A stretch of DNA of 64,000 nucleotides, taken from Paracentrotus lividus (taxonomy: Eukaryota > Echinodermata > Echinoidea > Camarodonta > Echinidae). Below, one piece after another: positions 61,440-64,000 of this stretch (its first letter is position 1; each line of letters opens with the position of its first letter). Both the position numbers and the translations under genes were made by a program. The notes beneath the pieces are model-generated. The model saw nothing but the letters and a program-made list of their open reading frames with translations. It was not told the DNA's origin and made no database searches. Where the stretch lies: NCBI GenBank assembly GCA_940671915.1, contig CALNVZ010003434.1, positions 17,621,918 to 17,685,917 of the forward strand, written 5' to 3'.

Positions 61440-62460
61440 GCCGGTAATTAGGATTTTTCCGGGGGGGGGTTCGAAAATTGAAAAGTGGACCTTTTCTAAA
61501 ACAGCAAGCCTTGCGAGCGCGAAGCGCGATCCGAAAATTTTGGCTTATAACTACTACCCGAAGGCAGTTTATTTAACTCATGATTTTCTTTTTAATTCCT
61601 CTACGAGGTGATGATAACCTCCCTTTTAGCAAAATATGTTGTGAACACGAAGCGTGAGCGGAAAATTTAACATTATATTACTTCACTTTTGGAGTCAGGA
61701 ATCAGTCAATAGGACTTTTTATGAAAACTCTACGAGCGCGAAGCGCGAGCCGAAAATTTTGGCTTATAATGACCTTAAGGTATTGCATTTTTAAAAATAC
61801 TTTTTTCTCTCTTATTTTTACAGATCGGTAATTAGGATTTTTCATAAAGGTTTTAAAATATGAAAAGCAGACTTTTCGCGAGCATTAAACTTGCGAGCGC
61901 GAAGCGCGAGCCGGAAAATTTTGCTGTTTAATGGCCTGAATGTGGTATGTTATATGCACAGTTTGTCTCTTATATCTTTCTGCTTTCTTTTAATTCCGTA
62001 ACAAGTTAAAGATCACCTCCCTTTCTAAAAACGTGAACGTTGCCTTGTATTTCAGGCATCATGATTTTGCCTCATTTCTACTTTCAATATTCATCCAAAC
62101 ACAGATGACCAAATTCCAAAAGATGCGGGGCGAAAAAAAAAAAAAATAAAATAAAAAAAAAATCATATGAATGCTGTGAGCACATTTCTTTTTAACCTAT
62201 AATTCGGCCTATCGAACGGGAGGTCGAGTGGACAAAGCGCGAGCCGAAAATTTTGCTTACATTTTTTAAACTTACATGGACATGATGGAGGCTGTGCATT
62301 TAAAGCACATTTGCTTTATTCACCTCCCTTGAATTTGAAATGCGAGCATGAAGCCGAAAGGAAAAGCTCTTATTAAATGACTCATAATTTCATTTGTTAT
62401 TGTAATCTCTCTTGAAAACCAGGGATGAAGGATAAGCGGGGGGGGGGGGGGGGGGGGGGG
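61440..62460. repeat. Element E-related block
   Basis: GCGAGCGCGAAGCGCGAGCC followed by GAAAATTTTGG recurs about four times, in the orientation opposite to 17879-19461. Closed by a G25 run at 62436. Confidence 0.7.
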
Positions 62461-62513
62461 CTGTAGGCCCTCCAATTCTATCTGTAGACACTTACAAAAA
62501 TGCGAAAAAGATT

Positions 62514-62735
62514 ATAGGGGACATCGGGGATGGACGTTACAAAATTCACATTTTGGGCCAGATAATTCTAATGAAAGAACTCACACACTCCATCTTGGAT
62601 CTGTAGTTAGCCTATTATGTTTGCTAAAACCTGAGGCGTATAAAACTTGAAAACATGTAAACACTAATTAACTACAGCTTAATTAATGAAGACATTTTTT
62701 TTGTAACAACCTACCCCGTATACGGGGTAAGAGAG
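62514..62735 (+). mobile_element. Family J, truncated left part
   Basis: TAGGGGACATCGGGGATGGACG and then about 190 bp nearly identical to 60537-60725 (CACATTTTGGGCCAGATAAT, CTAATTAACTACAGCTTAAT). No right end. Confidence 0.8.
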
Positions 62736-63509
62736 GGCGGGATGTTTAGGTTAAATAGGTAGATCATATAGTGTTTTTATATCTAGTATAATTGAAATAT
62801 TTAAACCCTTGGTTGGGGTTTGTTTTCATAATTCAGTTTGTAATTGGGTTTGTATTTAGGCACGGTGGGATCATGGTGTCTGTTGTGGACGACCTATGGT
62901 GTTTTACACACTAGGGGATCCAAGCTGGTCGTTTGTATTGATGTATTGTGATCCCGTATAACTCTCGAGAGGGTGTTGTTTTAGGATTATATTTACTCAC
63001 GATTACTCACTCAATGTAATACAGTTCTGGAAAACACTACTGAGTGTGCGAAGTATGATGGTGTGCTATGTTGGTTGTGGGTGTATGTTAGTTATAGTCG
63101 ATCTAGGTTATGGATTATAATTGATCTGACGGGAACCTCCTATATAGATGCGCCTACAAAACCCAACTCCCCGCGTTAATGGGAGTGTTAAGGGAGGGCC
63201 GGCATACTAATAATAACAAACTCTCATTTCCAGAATTCACAATGGGACCCCATGTCGGCAAAGGGAAGGGTCCGCCCTCCAAGAGGTGTCTGTTTGTTTT
63301 TTTTTTCGGGGGGGTGTTGGATGAAATGGCAGAGCCGTTCCAATAAGTATGCCGTGCCCCTTTTACAAATAATTAGTATTCCTGAACAAAATGGTTTGAA
63401 GAAAAGTTTGAATACATTGAGTTTGGTGATCAAATTAAAGTTAAGGTAGAACTTTCCTACAATGTTGGTATCAATTGTCCAATTGTAATAATATTCATAA
63501 GAATGTAAA
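62736..63509. other. No feature recognised
   Basis: Plain sequence with a T/G run at 63296-63315. No gene seen. Confidence 0.3.
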
Positions 63510-63985
63510 ATTTCAGTGCGGACGGTATACAGTTACGCTTAGGATAGGCAAGGCAGAGGGACATTGTTTTTAAAACATTTACTAGCATACATAATGTGAG
63601 AAAACGTATGAAAGATAAATGTATTTAGATTTCTTTAAGCTCAATATATTGTTTTTTCGCCGCCTTAATTCCGCTACATCTTTCTCTTGGATCAATGTAT
63701 ATATATCAAATAAGTATTAACAATTTCTTACTGTTAATAACACCAGTGGAATAACCAAATTTCATGTGCTCAACTATGTTATACAAGTAGCTTAATAAAC
63801 TATCGGTGTGGTAACTTATGTTATCTGTATCTTGTAATGTGCACGTGTATTCAAGTTCACTGGAAATTATACCAAATGACAATGCGTTACGGCAAAATGA
63901 ACAGTACGAGCTGGCTAACAAAATATTATTTTCTTTCTTTCTTTCTCTTCTTCTTCTTCTCTTCTTCGCATATCTATCTATTAAC
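63510..63985 (+). repeat. Dispersed repeat X, copy 2
   Basis: Direct-orientation match to 39270-39690, slightly longer, ending in the same AAAATATTATTTTCTTTC and CTT-rich tail. Confidence 0.75.
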
Positions 63986-64000
63986 TTAATATACTAGTTG

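Larger units (their letters stand above)
59640..62735 (+). repeat. Right arm of a large inverted duplication
   Basis: Partner of 54300-57585. Contains dispersed repeat F (60085-61435), the nested J element (60522-61088), an element E-like block (61440-62460) and a truncated J copy (62514-62735). Sequence here looks cleaner than the left arm. Confidence 0.75.

Noticed and set aside
57250-61440. A second SLC5 gene copy, because repeat F also lies in intron 6
   Set aside because: No SLC5 exon flanks the 60 kb copy; the shared sequence is a dispersed repeat.

Overview
The window is animal nuclear DNA from a repeat-dense genome. The one gene I can support is a multi-exon member of the SLC5 sodium/solute symporter family (SGLT branch) on the minus strand, spread over about 27 kb (34825 down to 7803). 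Short exons, introns packed with foldback elements, and terminal-inverted-repeat families of a kind common in marine deuterostome invertebrates suggest an echinoderm such as a sea urchin. That identification is an impression, not a proof. I found no tRNA, rRNA, CRISPR array or bacterial-style operon, and no open transposase or reverse transcriptase.

Layout. 1-7800: downstream flank of the gene, with a 1 kb TIR element, long TA and TTA tracts, two large foldback elements, a small retroposed hairpin with a 16 bp target duplication, and a possible Penelope-like fragment. 7803-34825: the gene. Fifteen exons can be placed with GT/AG borders and compatible phases, except the donor of exon 12. They encode roughly 665 residues, the normal SGLT length. 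Twelve exons read cleanly. Exons 1, 2 and 12 look like the right protein but carry small indels, so either the locus is decaying or those stretches hold assembly errors. 34826-41745: upstream flank with minisatellites and foldback elements. 41746-46799: one 5 kb element with TIRs, containing a 150 bp satellite whose units carry AGGTCA direct repeats, a second roughly 390 bp repeat array, and a nested TTAA-flanked MITE. 46800-51976: mostly unrecognised sequence with a few MITEs. 51977-52001: a 25 N assembly gap. 52002-54300: unrecognised, A- and C-rich. 54300-57585 and 59640-62735: two arms of a large inverted duplication about 2 kb apart. The left arm looks like an error-rich or strongly diverged copy of the right. 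63510-63985: a second copy of a repeat also found at 39270-39690.

Function. The predicted protein would sit in the plasma membrane and use the sodium gradient to import a small organic solute, probably a sugar or polyol. It keeps the Ala-Ile-Val-Ser-Ser stretch that in this family forms part of the Na2 sodium site. No neighbouring gene is visible that would place it in a pathway. Most of the window's interest lies in the repeats: nested foldbacks, TTAA- and TA-flanked families, the retroposed hairpin, the nuclear-receptor-like satellite, and the suspicious inverted duplication beside the gap.
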